In this document: piece after piece, positions 8,252 through 17,125 of the stretch
Layout of the letters: every line of letters starts with the position of its first letter
How positions within the stretch are numbered: position 1 is the stretch's first letter
Assembly (NCBI GenBank): GCA_003225055.1
Contig: QIAU01000168.1
Location: 1 to 39,320, forward strand
DNA length: 39,320 bases
Direction of reading: 5' to 3'
Source: Acidobacteriota bacterium
Lineage (GTDB): Bacteria; Acidobacteriota; Terriglobia; Terriglobales; Acidobacteriaceae
The notes under the pieces: model-generated
What the model was told of the DNA's origin: nothing
Databases searched by the model: none
Seen by the model: the letters and a program-made list of their open reading frames with translations, nothing else
Made by a program: the position numbers and the translations under genes

Positions 8252-9387
8252 AGTGATCGATCGTCCCAACGCGCTGTTGCGTACCTGGCGGAGCTGCGGG
8301 CCGAAGCACCCGTCGAAGTTCCCTTTCGAGTGGACTTCCTTTTTCGCTCCGGAGTCCTGGGGAAAAATGCACCTATCCTGCTTGAGCCGTCCGAGCGGAG
8401 AATCGCGCGGCGGAATTTCCGCCCCGTGCTTGAAGGCAGATAAAAGAGAGCCATGAGGTCACGATGCGTCGCAAGGTACTCGCGGGTGCGCTCGACGCCC
8501 ATTACATAAAAGGCGGTGGATAACGCGTCGGCATCACACGCGCTGGGCGCCAAGACGATAGCAGCCAGCATATTCTCCACCGGCTTGCCGGTAGAGGGGT
8601 TGAGGATATGCGCGTACGTCTTAGTTCCCAGCTTAAAGAACTTCTCGTAATTGCCCGAGGTCGAGAGGGAACAGTTTCGAAGATAGACAATGTTCGCCGC
8701 CTTCTCGCTGGAGTAGGGGTTGCGCAGGCTAATCGACCATCCCCGCGCTCCGGGCGGTGCGCCGAGAGCGTAGAGGCTACTGGTACCGCTCGACACCAAC
8801 GCCCGGGTGACGCCATAGCGGCGCACGATATCTACAGCCCGATCAACCGCGTAGCCTTTTCCAATTGCCCCGAGATCAAGCTCGAGACCCTCCATATCGA
8901 AGCGGATTGTGCGCTCCGCTCGGTTCAGGTGCACGTGTCGAGAGCCAACGCGCCGCAGAACTTGGGCAATTTCGGAATTCGACGGAACGCGACCTTTGCC
9001 GCGAAAGAACCCCCAAGCCTTCATCAGCGGGCCGGCGGTCACGTCAAAAGCCCCTCCAGTCGACTGACTATGATCGACCGCATTCACGAGCAACTCAAAG
9101 AGTTTCGGCTCCACACAGACGCTCCGTGAGGCCGCGGTTCGGTTGATAACGGAAAGTTCGCTCTTTGGCTTGTAGATGCTCATCTGGCCTTCGAGCCGGT
9201 CGATCTCATCAAACACCTCGTTTCCTACTGCCGTGAGGTACTGGGGATCGTCACCATAGGCAACCAGGGTGAATTCAGTCCCCATAGCCTGATGGGCGGC
9301 TTCATAACGTGTGATGGCAGCTCGCATCGGTTTTCCACGACCGGAACGTGCAAACGAGATGGACGATTGCTGGCCCGCTCGCGACAC
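8248..9387 (-). CDS. apbE: FAD:protein FMN transferase (ApbE family)
   Basis: 379 aa from a GTG at 9387. An ATG at 9327 with a better upstream GTGGAAA may be the true start. ApbE enzymes split FAD and attach FMN to a Thr/Ser of target flavoproteins. Visible motifs in order: QAMGTEFTLV, GAFDVTAGPLMKAWGFF, LELDLGAIGKGYAVD, SSGTSSLYALG, STSGNYEKFF, YAHILNPSTGKPVE, and the Mg-binding ACDADALSTAFYVMG. The family assignment is firm. Unlike most periplasmic ApbE proteins, neither start gives a signal peptide or lipobox. The last 40 residues are basic and low-complexity and do not match the family. The gene sits 21 bp after the Gfo/Idh stop and overlaps the GH20-like start, so all three are probably co-transcribed. 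No obvious FMN-accepting domain is encoded in the window. Confidence 0.9.
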   Translation of the reverse strand: MSRAGQQSSISFARSGRGKPMRAAITRYEAAHQAMGTEFTLVAYGDDPQYLTAVGNEVFDEIDRLEGQMSIYKPKSELSVINRTAASRSVCVEPKLFELLVNAVDHSQSTGGAFDVTAGPLMKAWGFFRGKGRVPSNSEIAQVLRRVGSRHVHLNRAERTIRFDMEGLELDLGAIGKGYAVDRAVDIVRRYGVTRALVSSGTSSLYALGAPPGARGWSISLRNPYSSEKAANIVYLRNCSLSTSGNYEKFFKLGTKTYAHILNPSTGKPVENMLAAIVLAPSACDADALSTAFYVMGVERTREYLATHRDLMALFYLPSSTGRKFRRAILRSDGSSRIGAFFPRTPERKRKSTRKGTSTGASARSSARYATARWDDRSL

Positions 9388-9407
9388 CAGCTTGGCGTCA
9401 CTGGCGG

Positions 9408-10715
9408 CTAGGCTGACTTCTTCGTCCAGGATGTCTTTTGGCCGGTGTCAATGGCACGGTTCGCCTTAATGACCGCCATCGCGTCTGCAGTGCCGATCTC
9501 CAGAGGAACGACGGGAGCTTTGTTTTCGCGAATGCTGGCAAAGAAGTTCACCAGCTCGCCCCAGTAAGGATCGTAGGGCTCTTCGGGTTGATAAATACCC
9601 ATTGAGGCTAGCCACCGTCTCGCGTAGAGACTCTCTCGATCGACGAAACCACTATCCTTGGCTTCCTTCTCCGGAAATATCAGCACACCCTTTTGAGCGG
9701 CTGCTTTGGAGACAGTGGCGCCAGCCCACCAGTTTTCCTTGGCGGGGCCCGAAGAGATTTTGGCGACGGGTTCGCGGAAGTAGATGCCGCGATCATCGGT
9801 GATATCCAGCGTCCCCTGATCACCCATGATCATCACGCCATTGGAGTGGTGACCATTGAAAAGCATGCAGTGGAAGTAATGTCTTCCACCGCCGCCGTAA
9901 TCAAAAATGGATTGAATGTTGTCGTGAACCTCCCGCCCGTCCTTCCAGTAATCAAGTCCGCCGGTACCGATGACCGAAACCGGTTCGCCTTCAAACGCCC
10001 AGTTCGCGATGTCGATAAAATGGGAACCCATCTCTGCCATCAGTCCGCCCGAATATTCACGGTACATTCGCCAGTTAATCAGGCGTTCATACTTCGCGTC
10101 CGCCACAGGCCTTCGCCAACTGCTGTGGGTGGTGACGCGTGACTGCACGAGTAAAACCCTGCCCAGGGCACCCTTGCCCACCATCTCCATGGCTGTCTGA
10201 TAGAGCACGCTTGAGCGGCGGTGCAAGCCTACCTGGAGAACCTGCTTCGGATGCGCGGCTGAGACCTTGCGGATCTGCTCGGCCTCTTCTTCCTTAAAGA
10301 ACATGCTCTTTTCGATGAAGACGTGCTTTCCGGCTTCGAGAGCATCGATCGTCATCCGCGCATGGAGATAGAGGGGCGTTGCGATCAGCACCGCGTCAAT
10401 GTCCTTCCTGTCCAGCAGTTGCCGGTAGTCCTCATACGTATCCGGCTTAGAGCCGATGGTCTCGACTCCTTTCTTGAGGTTAGGCGGGTAAATATCGCAG
10501 GTGGCAATGCATCGCCCTGCCGGTATCGTGGTCAAAAACCTCAGCAGAGTGCAGCCCTGCGTTCCCGTGCCGATAAAGCCGTAACGAACAGCGTCGTTGG
10601 GCCCTGGGTTCTCTGCGATGGCGGCGACCCCTGGCAGGGCTGCAAGCGCGGCGGCTGAGGCCGCCGACCTTAGAAAATTGCGCCGTGTGACCTCGTCGTT
10701 AACCTTGTCCTTCAT
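9408..10715 (-). CDS. Gfo/Idh/MocA family oxidoreductase, Tat-exported
   Basis: 435 aa. A twin-arginine signal (RRNFLRSAASAAALAAL, residues 11-27) predicts export in folded form. The Rossmann motif GFIGTGTQG lies at 46-54, followed by IDAVLIATPLYLHA and GKHVFIEKSM, where the family usually has EKP. Later comes the substrate-domain GGLMAEMGSHFIDIANWAF. Such proteins bind NAD(P) tightly and oxidise, reduce or hydrolyse sugars by a redox-assisted route. The exact substrate cannot be read from sequence. The start is supported by GGAGGAG shortly upstream of ATG 10715. First gene of a three-gene unit with ApbE and the GH20-like enzyme. A role in modifying sugars released at the cell surface is inferred from the neighbours. 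Confidence 0.9.
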   Translation of the reverse strand: MKDKVNDEVTRRNFLRSAASAAALAALPGVAAIAENPGPNDAVRYGFIGTGTQGCTLLRFLTTIPAGRCIATCDIYPPNLKKGVETIGSKPDTYEDYRQLLDRKDIDAVLIATPLYLHARMTIDALEAGKHVFIEKSMFFKEEEAEQIRKVSAAHPKQVLQVGLHRRSSVLYQTAMEMVGKGALGRVLLVQSRVTTHSSWRRPVADAKYERLINWRMYREYSGGLMAEMGSHFIDIANWAFEGEPVSVIGTGGLDYWKDGREVHDNIQSIFDYGGGGRHYFHCMLFNGHHSNGVMIMGDQGTLDITDDRGIYFREPVAKISSGPAKENWWAGATVSKAAAQKGVLIFPEKEAKDSGFVDRESLYARRWLASMGIYQPEEPYDPYWGELVNFFASIRENKAPVVPLEIGTADAMAVIKANRAIDTGQKTSWTKKSA

Positions 10716-11129
10716 CTCGATCCGCTCCTCCGCTAGAGTTCACTCTCGCAGAAAAACTGCCAGAGTTACGGCCCCCGATTGCGTCACCCTGAACGGGGAC
10801 TTCTCGGGATTGAGGCAGAGTGCGCTCCCCCGTTCCTTCGATTTTGGATTTTCATCTTGTAGACGCGGCACCTGCTTTCGAAATTCATCGCGATCCGGAG
10901 CTAGGTGGCACATCTATGATTTATTCTAATTCTGATGCGGCCGCGCTCAGACTGGCCTGTACCTGAAGTCGCCCAGCCATTTCTGCCCAGGAGGCGCACA
11001 TAACAACGACCAGCAACAGGCTGGATTTTCTCAACTCACTTCCGCAAGTGATTACAGCGATAAGCTGCAAAACTAAAAGCCCCGCAAGCCTGGCTGGCAG
11101 GGGCCTTGAATCAGCCCACTTACCCAGGC
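10716..11129. other. Intergenic region between TonB receptor and Gfo/Idh unit
   Basis: About 410 bp on the minus-strand path from the receptor stop to the Gfo/Idh start. It contains the receptor terminator (annotated separately) and presumably the promoter for the Gfo-ApbE-GH20 unit. I could not identify convincing -35/-10 boxes or a riboswitch fold. A 70-codon frame at 10921-11133 overlaps the terminator and is not considered a gene. Confidence 0.5.
11071..11107 (-). terminator. Rho-independent terminator of the TonB-dependent receptor gene
   Basis: Read on the minus strand just after the receptor stop, a GC-rich hairpin (GCCCC ... GCC A GGC ... GGGGC, with a small internal bulge) occupies about 11079-11104 and is followed at once by TTTTAGTT. 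Position, stem strength and T-run fit an intrinsic terminator. It separates the receptor transcript from the downstream Gfo-ApbE-GH20 unit. Confidence 0.75.
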
Positions 11130-14100
11130 TCACCAGTCTAGCCGGAGCGAGAATTGGATAATCCGCGGATCATTGGCCTGTTTGCTCAAATCCTGCAGCC
11201 CTGTAGTGCTGTCGGGATCGATATCGTTCGGGTGGTTAAAGGCGTTAAAGAAATCCGCCGTAAATCTGAGATTCGCCACTTCCTTGATTCTGAAGTTCTT
11301 GAATAGGGAGATGTCCGTATTCCATGCGCCTGGGCCGATCAAACTGGCCCTCTTACCCGGATTGAAAAAGTCCGAACTGCTTGCGCCGAAACAACTGCCG
11401 TCTGCCAAAGTCACGGCCAGCCGGCCAGTATCAAAGCTGCCGCTGCAGTCTGGTCCGAAGGGGTGAACCGTTCTTTGACTGCGATCCGCGGGAACCAAAG
11501 CCGAGAGGTTTCCTCCCGTCACGTTGGTTGCCCCGGTGGGATTGAAGTCTCCCTTAAACCACAAACGTTGGTGTCGGCCGAAGATATCCATCTCCGGTCG
11601 CTGGTCGGGGCTGAGAATGGGATTGCCGGCCTGGAATCGGCTGGCGCTAACGCTGCGCCAGAACCCGCCCCGCCAATCTCCAATGGTGGCGACCTGCCAA
11701 CCGCCGATCACCTGATTGAGAGCTCCAGAAGCATGGCCTGCGAATTTCTTCCCCCGGCCAAAAGGAAGAGCCACGACGGCGTTGTAACGGATGTGGTGGG
11801 GCGGGACCTCGGTGGAGTTGAGATAGACGAGGTGAAGCCGCTGGCTGTAAGTGAGGTTGGGCTCGCCAAGCAGGTCAATAATTTCTGGCGGTGCAGCTCC
11901 CAAGCGGACATCGTTTATACCGGAGTTGCCGCTGGTAAACCCTCCCGCGTCGGTCGTGGTCAAGGAATGAATATAGGTGTAAAACCACTGCAAAGCCACG
12001 CCTTTCGAAAATCTGCGTTCGACCTGGACTTGGGCCGAGTGGCTATTTGAATACCCGCTGCGATCCTTGGCCCTGAGGTTCCAGTTCGGGTTGACGCGGC
12101 GCACGTCAATGGGTCGAGGGTCTAAGCTGTTGGGTGGCGGCGCCAGGCCGGTGCGACTAGCATAGTTGAAGGCGGCCTCCGGGGTATTCAGCGCATAGTT
12201 CTGCTCCAGATCTCTTCCGTGAGTCCCAAGGTAGCTGACACGTAGAGCCGTCTGGTAAAACAATTCGCGCTCCAAGGTCACGTGCCACTGCTGAACACGG
12301 TCATCCTTCCAGTGGCGTCCATCCCAGACTTGTTCTGACTGTGCTGCCGGTGAGATTACTCCATTGCCGGAAATATCCACGGTCGCGTTGGGAAGAAAAT
12401 CACCAGGCCCCGGCGCGCTGACCGTCGTGAAGTTGTTGTCGGGAAAGTTCCTCTCATTAAGGGCGTTTCGGTAGAGCAGGTTCAGTGGTGGATTTGTCCG
12501 TGAGGCCTGCAACAATTGGGAAAGTGGCATGGTCCAGAAGTATTCTCCGTAGCTGCCGCGCAAAACTGTGTTAGGCGTGAGCTTGAAAGCGACCCCCAGG
12601 CGCGGACCAAAGTTATTGTTGTCCGCAGCGAACAGGCTATCGGGATAGCCTATCGCCCGCGCCGTATTGAAGGTCAGGCCGCGCGCTTCCCACGACGTCA
12701 ACACGGACGGAGGAACTCCAGGCAACGAGTGCATATCGTGGTTCCCTGGCGTGATCACTTCGAACTTGTTGGGATCGGATATGGAATTGATATCGGCGGT
12801 GGTCAGGCGATTTAATTTTTCGTGGTAGGGGGTCCATTTGTCCCAGCGTACTCCCAGATTCAACGTCAAGCGGGGCGAGACCTTCCAGCTGTCATTAAAA
12901 TAGAGTCCTATTTCCTTCTGTCGGAAATAGAAATAGCCCCGGTTGTATTGGTTGCGCAAAGTAGTGGGCAGACCCAAAAGCAAGTCCGCAAACCCGTCCC
13001 CCGTGAAATCCGAAAGCTTTCCGGTATCGTTTGGATCATGCGCTGACTGTCCCGTCCAGCCGCCGTTAAAGTCATGCGATCCTTGGGCCTGCTGTAGCTC
13101 GCGAACGTTATTCTGCTCCAGGCGCACTCTCCCACCAAACTTGATGGTGTGCTTGCCCTGGGTCCAGGTCGCGTTGTCGTCCAGGACCTCAGCCGTCAGG
13201 GCCTGATTCGAATGATTGTCCGCGTCCCAGCAAAAATAGCCATAGTATCCCAGGTTGGAGGCGCAAAAAGTAGGCCACCCGTTGACACCGAACGGGTTGG
13301 GCAAGCCGAGGTTGCCCGCCCAGTCGGTAAAGTCAGCCAGTGTTCCCTGATCGTGAAAAGATCGGTGCACGCCCACAAGAAGTTCGTTCAAGAAGGAATT
13401 CGAAATCAGCCGGTTATAGTTCACCGCCACATCATGAATGGTGGTGTCAGTCCTGGACGTTCCAGCACCGTCGGCCGCGGTTGCTGGATCGGCAAAAACG
13501 CCACCTTCGGTGGTGTGATTGCGCGCGCTCCGGGTATACCTGACTGAAAGGGAGTCTTTATCGCCGAAATGCTGATCTCCTTTAATCGTCAAGTTCCATA
13601 GTTTGGTTCTGTCGGGATAGAAGTGGACGAAATTAGGCCCCAGGTAAGGATTGTTGCCGGAACTTGGACGGGCCGTGAGCGCGGCCAACGTCTTGGCGGT
13701 AGCGCTAATCCTGTCAGAGGGAATAATGTTTCCCGGGAACTTCTGGCGGTTACCGTTGGCGTCTGTGGTCAGCGGGTCATAGATTGTAATCGGGTTACCC
13801 TCTGTATCCTGGGCATTGCTTAAATCTCCGTTCCACATGGCCTGGGTGGGCACGCGCTGGCCATTCTCATCATTCACATTGAGGCTCTGTTGCAGGGCCC
13901 GCAAGCCTTCGAAGGCCACGAACCAGAAGCTCTTGCGACGCCCGTCGTACAGGCTCGGAATGTAGACGGGACCGCCGGCCGATGCCCCGTATTCGTTCCG
14001 AATAAGCTGTCCGGGCTTGAAGACGCCGGTGACCGGATCCGGCAGGTCCTCACGCCGGCGAACGCGCAGGCCGCCGGAGTTGTTGCGATGGGTTTCAAAG

Positions 14101-14873
14101 AGGCTCCCATGGATCGAGTTCGTTCCGCTGCGGGTTGAGATCGTGACCGTAGAGGGCCGCGAGTAGCGAGCATCTGAACCGGCCGTCTCGATTCGGAACT
14201 CCTGCACGGTATCGAGTCCCGGCTGCACCCGCGAGGCGCCGCCGCCAAAGCGATCTACTTCTGAGACCCCGTCCACCGTGATATCCAGCGCTCCAACTTT
14301 TGTTCCGTTGACACGGAAACTGGTACATGGCGCTGTGCTAGCGCGGTCGTTGCATGAGCCCTCCCCTTCGAGTCCGGGAGTCAGATTTAACAGCAGCGTT
14401 ACCTCACGGCCATTCAGGGGCAACTGGCGGATGCGCTCAAAATCTTTTACGTCGGACACTTCCGCGCTCTGCGTGGCGATGACCGGGGCGGCGTCCGTAA
14501 CTGCCACTGTTTCCTGCACGCTGCCCACGTTGAGCACTGGATCAACCACCGCGTTCTGACCGACGTAGAGCTCCAGCTTGCCCTCCCATTTCTTGAATCC
14601 TGGCTTCTCGACAGTCAGCGTATAGGGACCGCGCGGAAGAGCGCCCACGTAATAGACACCCTCGTTGTTAGTCTCAGCCCTGGTAGTAACGTTGGTTTCC
14701 GAGTTGGTGATCACAACGCTGGCTGCAGTAACCACGGCGTGTCCCGCGTCACGCACCGTCCCGGTGATGCTGGCTTGACCAGTCTGCGCCAGCGCTGGCG
14801 AAGGAAAGCAATTGAGCGTGCCCACTCCGAGCACCAATCCCCAGGTGATCAACCCGATCTGTCGCAGCTTCAT
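11130..14873 (-). CDS. TonB-dependent receptor, Oar-like, with carboxypeptidase-regulatory domain
   Basis: 1247 aa outer-membrane protein. The start at 14873 is fixed by AGGAGGATTGT immediately upstream and by a clean signal peptide (MKLRQIGLITWGLVLGVG ... SPALAQ). Next comes a CarboxypepD_reg-like beta-sandwich (ITGTVRDAGHAVVTAASVVI to about residue 110), then a plug (LPLNGREVTLLLNLTPGL, DITVDGVSEVDRFGG, VTISTRSGTNSIHGSLFE). A long aromatic-rich beta-barrel follows, ending in FSLRLDW with the C-terminal aromatic expected of outer-membrane barrels. Acidobacteria carry many of these, typically for uptake of glycan or peptide fragments. It follows the GntR gene by 75 bp on the same strand, so the regulator may control it. 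No SusD-like partner is present, which is usual for this phylum. Confidence 0.92.
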   Translation of the reverse strand: MKLRQIGLITWGLVLGVGTLNCFPSPALAQTGQASITGTVRDAGHAVVTAASVVITNSETNVTTRAETNNEGVYYVGALPRGPYTLTVEKPGFKKWEGKLELYVGQNAVVDPVLNVGSVQETVAVTDAAPVIATQSAEVSDVKDFERIRQLPLNGREVTLLLNLTPGLEGEGSCNDRASTAPCTSFRVNGTKVGALDITVDGVSEVDRFGGGASRVQPGLDTVQEFRIETAGSDARYSRPSTVTISTRSGTNSIHGSLFETHRNNSGGLRVRRREDLPDPVTGVFKPGQLIRNEYGASAGGPVYIPSLYDGRRKSFWFVAFEGLRALQQSLNVNDENGQRVPTQAMWNGDLSNAQDTEGNPITIYDPLTTDANGNRQKFPGNIIPSDRISATAKTLAALTARPSSGNNPYLGPNFVHFYPDRTKLWNLTIKGDQHFGDKDSLSVRYTRSARNHTTEGGVFADPATAADGAGTSRTDTTIHDVAVNYNRLISNSFLNELLVGVHRSFHDQGTLADFTDWAGNLGLPNPFGVNGWPTFCASNLGYYGYFCWDADNHSNQALTAEVLDDNATWTQGKHTIKFGGRVRLEQNNVRELQQAQGSHDFNGGWTGQSAHDPNDTGKLSDFTGDGFADLLLGLPTTLRNQYNRGYFYFRQKEIGLYFNDSWKVSPRLTLNLGVRWDKWTPYHEKLNRLTTADINSISDPNKFEVITPGNHDMHSLPGVPPSVLTSWEARGLTFNTARAIGYPDSLFAADNNNFGPRLGVAFKLTPNTVLRGSYGEYFWTMPLSQLLQASRTNPPLNLLYRNALNERNFPDNNFTTVSAPGPGDFLPNATVDISGNGVISPAAQSEQVWDGRHWKDDRVQQWHVTLERELFYQTALRVSYLGTHGRDLEQNYALNTPEAAFNYASRTGLAPPPNSLDPRPIDVRRVNPNWNLRAKDRSGYSNSHSAQVQVERRFSKGVALQWFYTYIHSLTTTDAGGFTSGNSGINDVRLGAAPPEIIDLLGEPNLTYSQRLHLVYLNSTEVPPHHIRYNAVVALPFGRGKKFAGHASGALNQVIGGWQVATIGDWRGGFWRSVSASRFQAGNPILSPDQRPEMDIFGRHQRLWFKGDFNPTGATNVTGGNLSALVPADRSQRTVHPFGPDCSGSFDTGRLAVTLADGSCFGASSSDFFNPGKRASLIGPGAWNTDISLFKNFRIKEVANLRFTADFFNAFNHPNDIDPDSTTGLQDLSKQANDPRIIQFSLRLDW

Positions 14874-14948
14874 ACAATCCTCCTGGTCATCAATACCCAA
14901 CAACCAAGAATGCGCCCTCGACGAACCTCAAACCTTTCCTTCCACGGA

Positions 14949-15734
14949 TCATTTCGCTATCGACAATAGCCGCTTCCCTCCCCTGCGCTTGGTGGACAAA
15001 GCAGACGACTTGCGTGGACTCGGTAAGCGATCGAAGTGGTCGGTGCCTTCGGCGGGAGCAACTGGAGCCTTTTGAAACGCCTCCTCGACGTAAGGCAAAT
15101 GGGCTTGGTAATTCCAATGGATATCGCGAAAGTACGCTCCCAACGCCGAAGCATCTTTGGCCTTTGCCAGTCGGATTATTTCCTTGTGTTCGCGAACCGA
15201 TTGCTCAATCAAGTGGCTCAGCGTACGTGGCTGCACAGGAAACACGTAGATTCGCCGGCGGATTGAGTCGCAAATGTCCCGCAGGCTGTGGTTTCTGGAC
15301 TTCGAAAGCAGGACGTCGTGAAACTTTTCGTTCCACAAACCGAAGGTGTGAAAGTCCTCGGTACTGGCGGTTTCTGCCATTTTTTCGTTGTATTGCTCAA
15401 GGAGCTCCAAATCCTTGTCCGTAATCTCCTCGGCGACCGAGGTCACCACTGCCCCCTCCAGAATCCCCAGGATCTCAAAAATCTCGCTGACGTCGGCCGC
15501 CGTCAGTATGCGGACGTTGTAGCTGCGTCTGCTATTGCAAACTACAATGCCAGCCATCTCCAGCTTCAGCAGCGCCTCGCGAATAGGCGTCCGACTTATT
15601 CCTAACCGCTGGGAGAGCTCCTTCTCGCGGATGCGCTGGCCCGGCTTCATCCGCCCCTCGACAATCTCCCGTTCCAGCAGGGAGTACACCTGATCGGTGA
15701 GCGATTCTGCACGAATACCTGGCGGAGACCGCAT
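14949..15734 (-). CDS. GntR-family transcriptional regulator (FadR/FCD type)
   Basis: 261 aa. A winged helix-turn-helix of GntR type is at about residues 10-75 (LTDQVYSLLEREIVEGRMKP, LSQRLGISRTPIREALLKLE). An all-helical FCD effector domain spans about 85-220 (ILGILEGAVVTSVAEEI, FGLWNEKFHDVLLSKSRNHS, SVREHKEIIRLAKAKDA). FCD regulators usually bind organic or sugar acids and repress nearby catabolic genes. The last 35 residues form a basic tail outside the domain. It lies between the amidohydrolase and the TonB receptor on the same strand and is the only DNA-binding regulator in the window, so it is the natural candidate for control of the locus. Its effector is unknown. Confidence 0.93.
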   Translation of the reverse strand: MRSPPGIRAESLTDQVYSLLEREIVEGRMKPGQRIREKELSQRLGISRTPIREALLKLEMAGIVVCNSRRSYNVRILTAADVSEIFEILGILEGAVVTSVAEEITDKDLELLEQYNEKMAETASTEDFHTFGLWNEKFHDVLLSKSRNHSLRDICDSIRRRIYVFPVQPRTLSHLIEQSVREHKEIIRLAKAKDASALGAYFRDIHWNYQAHLPYVEEAFQKAPVAPAEGTDHFDRLPSPRKSSALSTKRRGGKRLLSIAK

Positions 15735-15760
15735 AGGGAGAAAGCGCTTTCCGGTGTGGT

Positions 15761-15789
15761 GTGTACAATATATCTGTTTCCACTGTCAA
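15761..15789 (-). promoter_or_regulatory. Possible promoter/operator of the GntR gene
   Basis: On the minus strand a perfect TTGACA (15784-15789) lies about 50 bp before the GntR start. An AT-rich stretch with GATATATTGTACAC follows where a -10 and an autoregulatory operator would sit. No good -10 falls at the ideal spacing, so the call is tentative. The GATATAT half resembles the arms of the inverted repeat at 17052-17070. Confidence 0.3.
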
Positions 15790-15938
15790 GCTTAATGTGG
15801 TCGGTAGTGGCGGCTTCTTCGCGCCAGCGATTACACCTGTCGGGCCTTGGGAGAGGAAACAGATGAAGATATGTCAGGGCTCAGCCTTCGGTTCGAAGGA
15901 TGGCGGGGCCATATTTCGCCGCAACCTTGGCAAAAAAA

Positions 15939-16871
15939 TCATGCGGTCAGACCCAGGATCTTGATTAGCGTGCCTCCCAAGATCAACTTTCGCGTGGGCA
16001 TGGGAACGTCACAGGCTTCGAACATGGCACGATATTGTTCCAGTACGGGAGCAATCCCATCGAGGCCTTCATCGGACCCGAAGACTAACTTGACGAAGGC
16101 GCTGGGGTCGTCTTCCGGCGTTTTGGTTCCCCATTTAGTACCCGTCCACCAGAAGATCTTGCGGAAATCACCCAGACGGTCGCGCATTTTTGTGAGACTC
16201 GAGCCGCTTAGGTCGAAAAACACGTTGGGGTTCCAGCGCGCCACCTCCCCCGCCCATTCATATTCGGGATTGCCGCAGTGCGCGCCGAGCACCGTAATCT
16301 TGGGGAAGCGCCGGGCGATTTCCTCCAGGTGAAAAGCTCGCATCCGATAAGACGCTACGTCTTCCGCTTGGTCGAACTCTTGCCGCAGGACGATGCCGGT
16401 ATGGAACAAAATAACCCAGCTATGTCGGTTAGCCAGTTCGTAAACCGGCATGTATGAGGGGTCGGTAAAAGGCTTCTTTACGAATTCGAGTTCACCAAGG
16501 CCGCGGTACCCCAGCGCGTGGAATTCCTCCGCCTGCCGAACCGCGTCGGGTGCGTCCATGTCTACATAGCCGAAAGGAACGATTCGCTTGGGATGCCGCT
16601 TCGCTGCCTCTGCGATTATCGTACGCCTGGCATAGGGCGTGAGTACACACGCCGTCACCTTCAGCGGCTCGGTAACTTTCACCAGATCCTCGACGAAGTT
16701 AGGGTTTTTTTCGTCGAAGTGAACGTGCATATCAACAATCCGATCCTCGTCAGAAAAAGGCGTCGAACCCTTCGCGGGCATGGCAGTTGTCGCAACCGCG
16801 CCTCTCGAGACTGAGAGAGTTGCGGCCGCCCCCATGGTGGCAAGAAACTCGCGGCGTGAAAACGAGTGCAT
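15939..16871 (-). CDS. Amidohydrolase family 2 (ACMSD-like metal-dependent hydrolase), Tat-exported
   Basis: 310 aa. A Tat signal (SRREFLATMGAAATLSVS, residues 5-22) leads into a TIM-barrel amidohydrolase. Visible metal-site motifs are IVDMHVHFDEKNP (HxH), VILFHTGIV, TVLGAHCGNPEYE and LVFGSDEGLDG, in the order expected for PF04909 proteins. These act as hydrolases, decarboxylases or lactonases on cyclic acids. A lactonase-type role on a sugar-derived lactone would fit the oxidoreductases nearby, but that is inference. It is divergently transcribed from the Gfo/Idh gene at 17126. A 204-bp gap separates it from the GntR gene downstream. Confidence 0.88.
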   Translation of the reverse strand: MHSFSRREFLATMGAAATLSVSRGAVATTAMPAKGSTPFSDEDRIVDMHVHFDEKNPNFVEDLVKVTEPLKVTACVLTPYARRTIIAEAAKRHPKRIVPFGYVDMDAPDAVRQAEEFHALGYRGLGELEFVKKPFTDPSYMPVYELANRHSWVILFHTGIVLRQEFDQAEDVASYRMRAFHLEEIARRFPKITVLGAHCGNPEYEWAGEVARWNPNVFFDLSGSSLTKMRDRLGDFRKIFWWTGTKWGTKTPEDDPSAFVKLVFGSDEGLDGIAPVLEQYRAMFEACDVPMPTRKLILGGTLIKILGLTA

Positions 16872-17051
16872 TTGGGACCTCGCGCACAGAAGAATAGGCT
16901 GTGATGAGACATCAGCTTATAGCCAATTGCCATGATCGTTGTCAAAGTCGGCGCATGCTCGGTTGGAGGGCACTGCCAAAATCTCACTCCCAAGATCAGC
17001 AGGTTTGACGATTGCGGCGGCTGCGAAAAAAGCGTGGCCCCCTAGCCGCCT

Positions 17052-17070
17052 GTGATATATAACATATCAC
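17052..17070. promoter_or_regulatory. Perfect inverted repeat, candidate operator over a -10 box
   Basis: GTGATAT and ATATCAC form perfect 7-bp arms around a 5-bp centre. The centre includes TATAAC, a -10-like hexamer, placed 56 bp ahead of the ATG of the Gfo/Idh gene at 17126. It lies in the divergent gap between the amidohydrolase and the plus-strand cluster. A dimeric repressor, most simply the GntR/FCD protein encoded at 14949-15734, could bind here and block the promoter. The link to that protein is inference. Confidence 0.55.
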
Positions 17071-17125
17071 CACAATGTCGTATCGATTCTCCACTGCGCG
17101 ATTGTGATTTAAGGGGAAGGCGACG

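Noticed and set aside
10921-11133. 70-codon minus-strand frame with a hydrophobic middle
   Set aside because: It overlaps the receptor stop and terminator hairpin, has no ribosome-binding site and no family resemblance.
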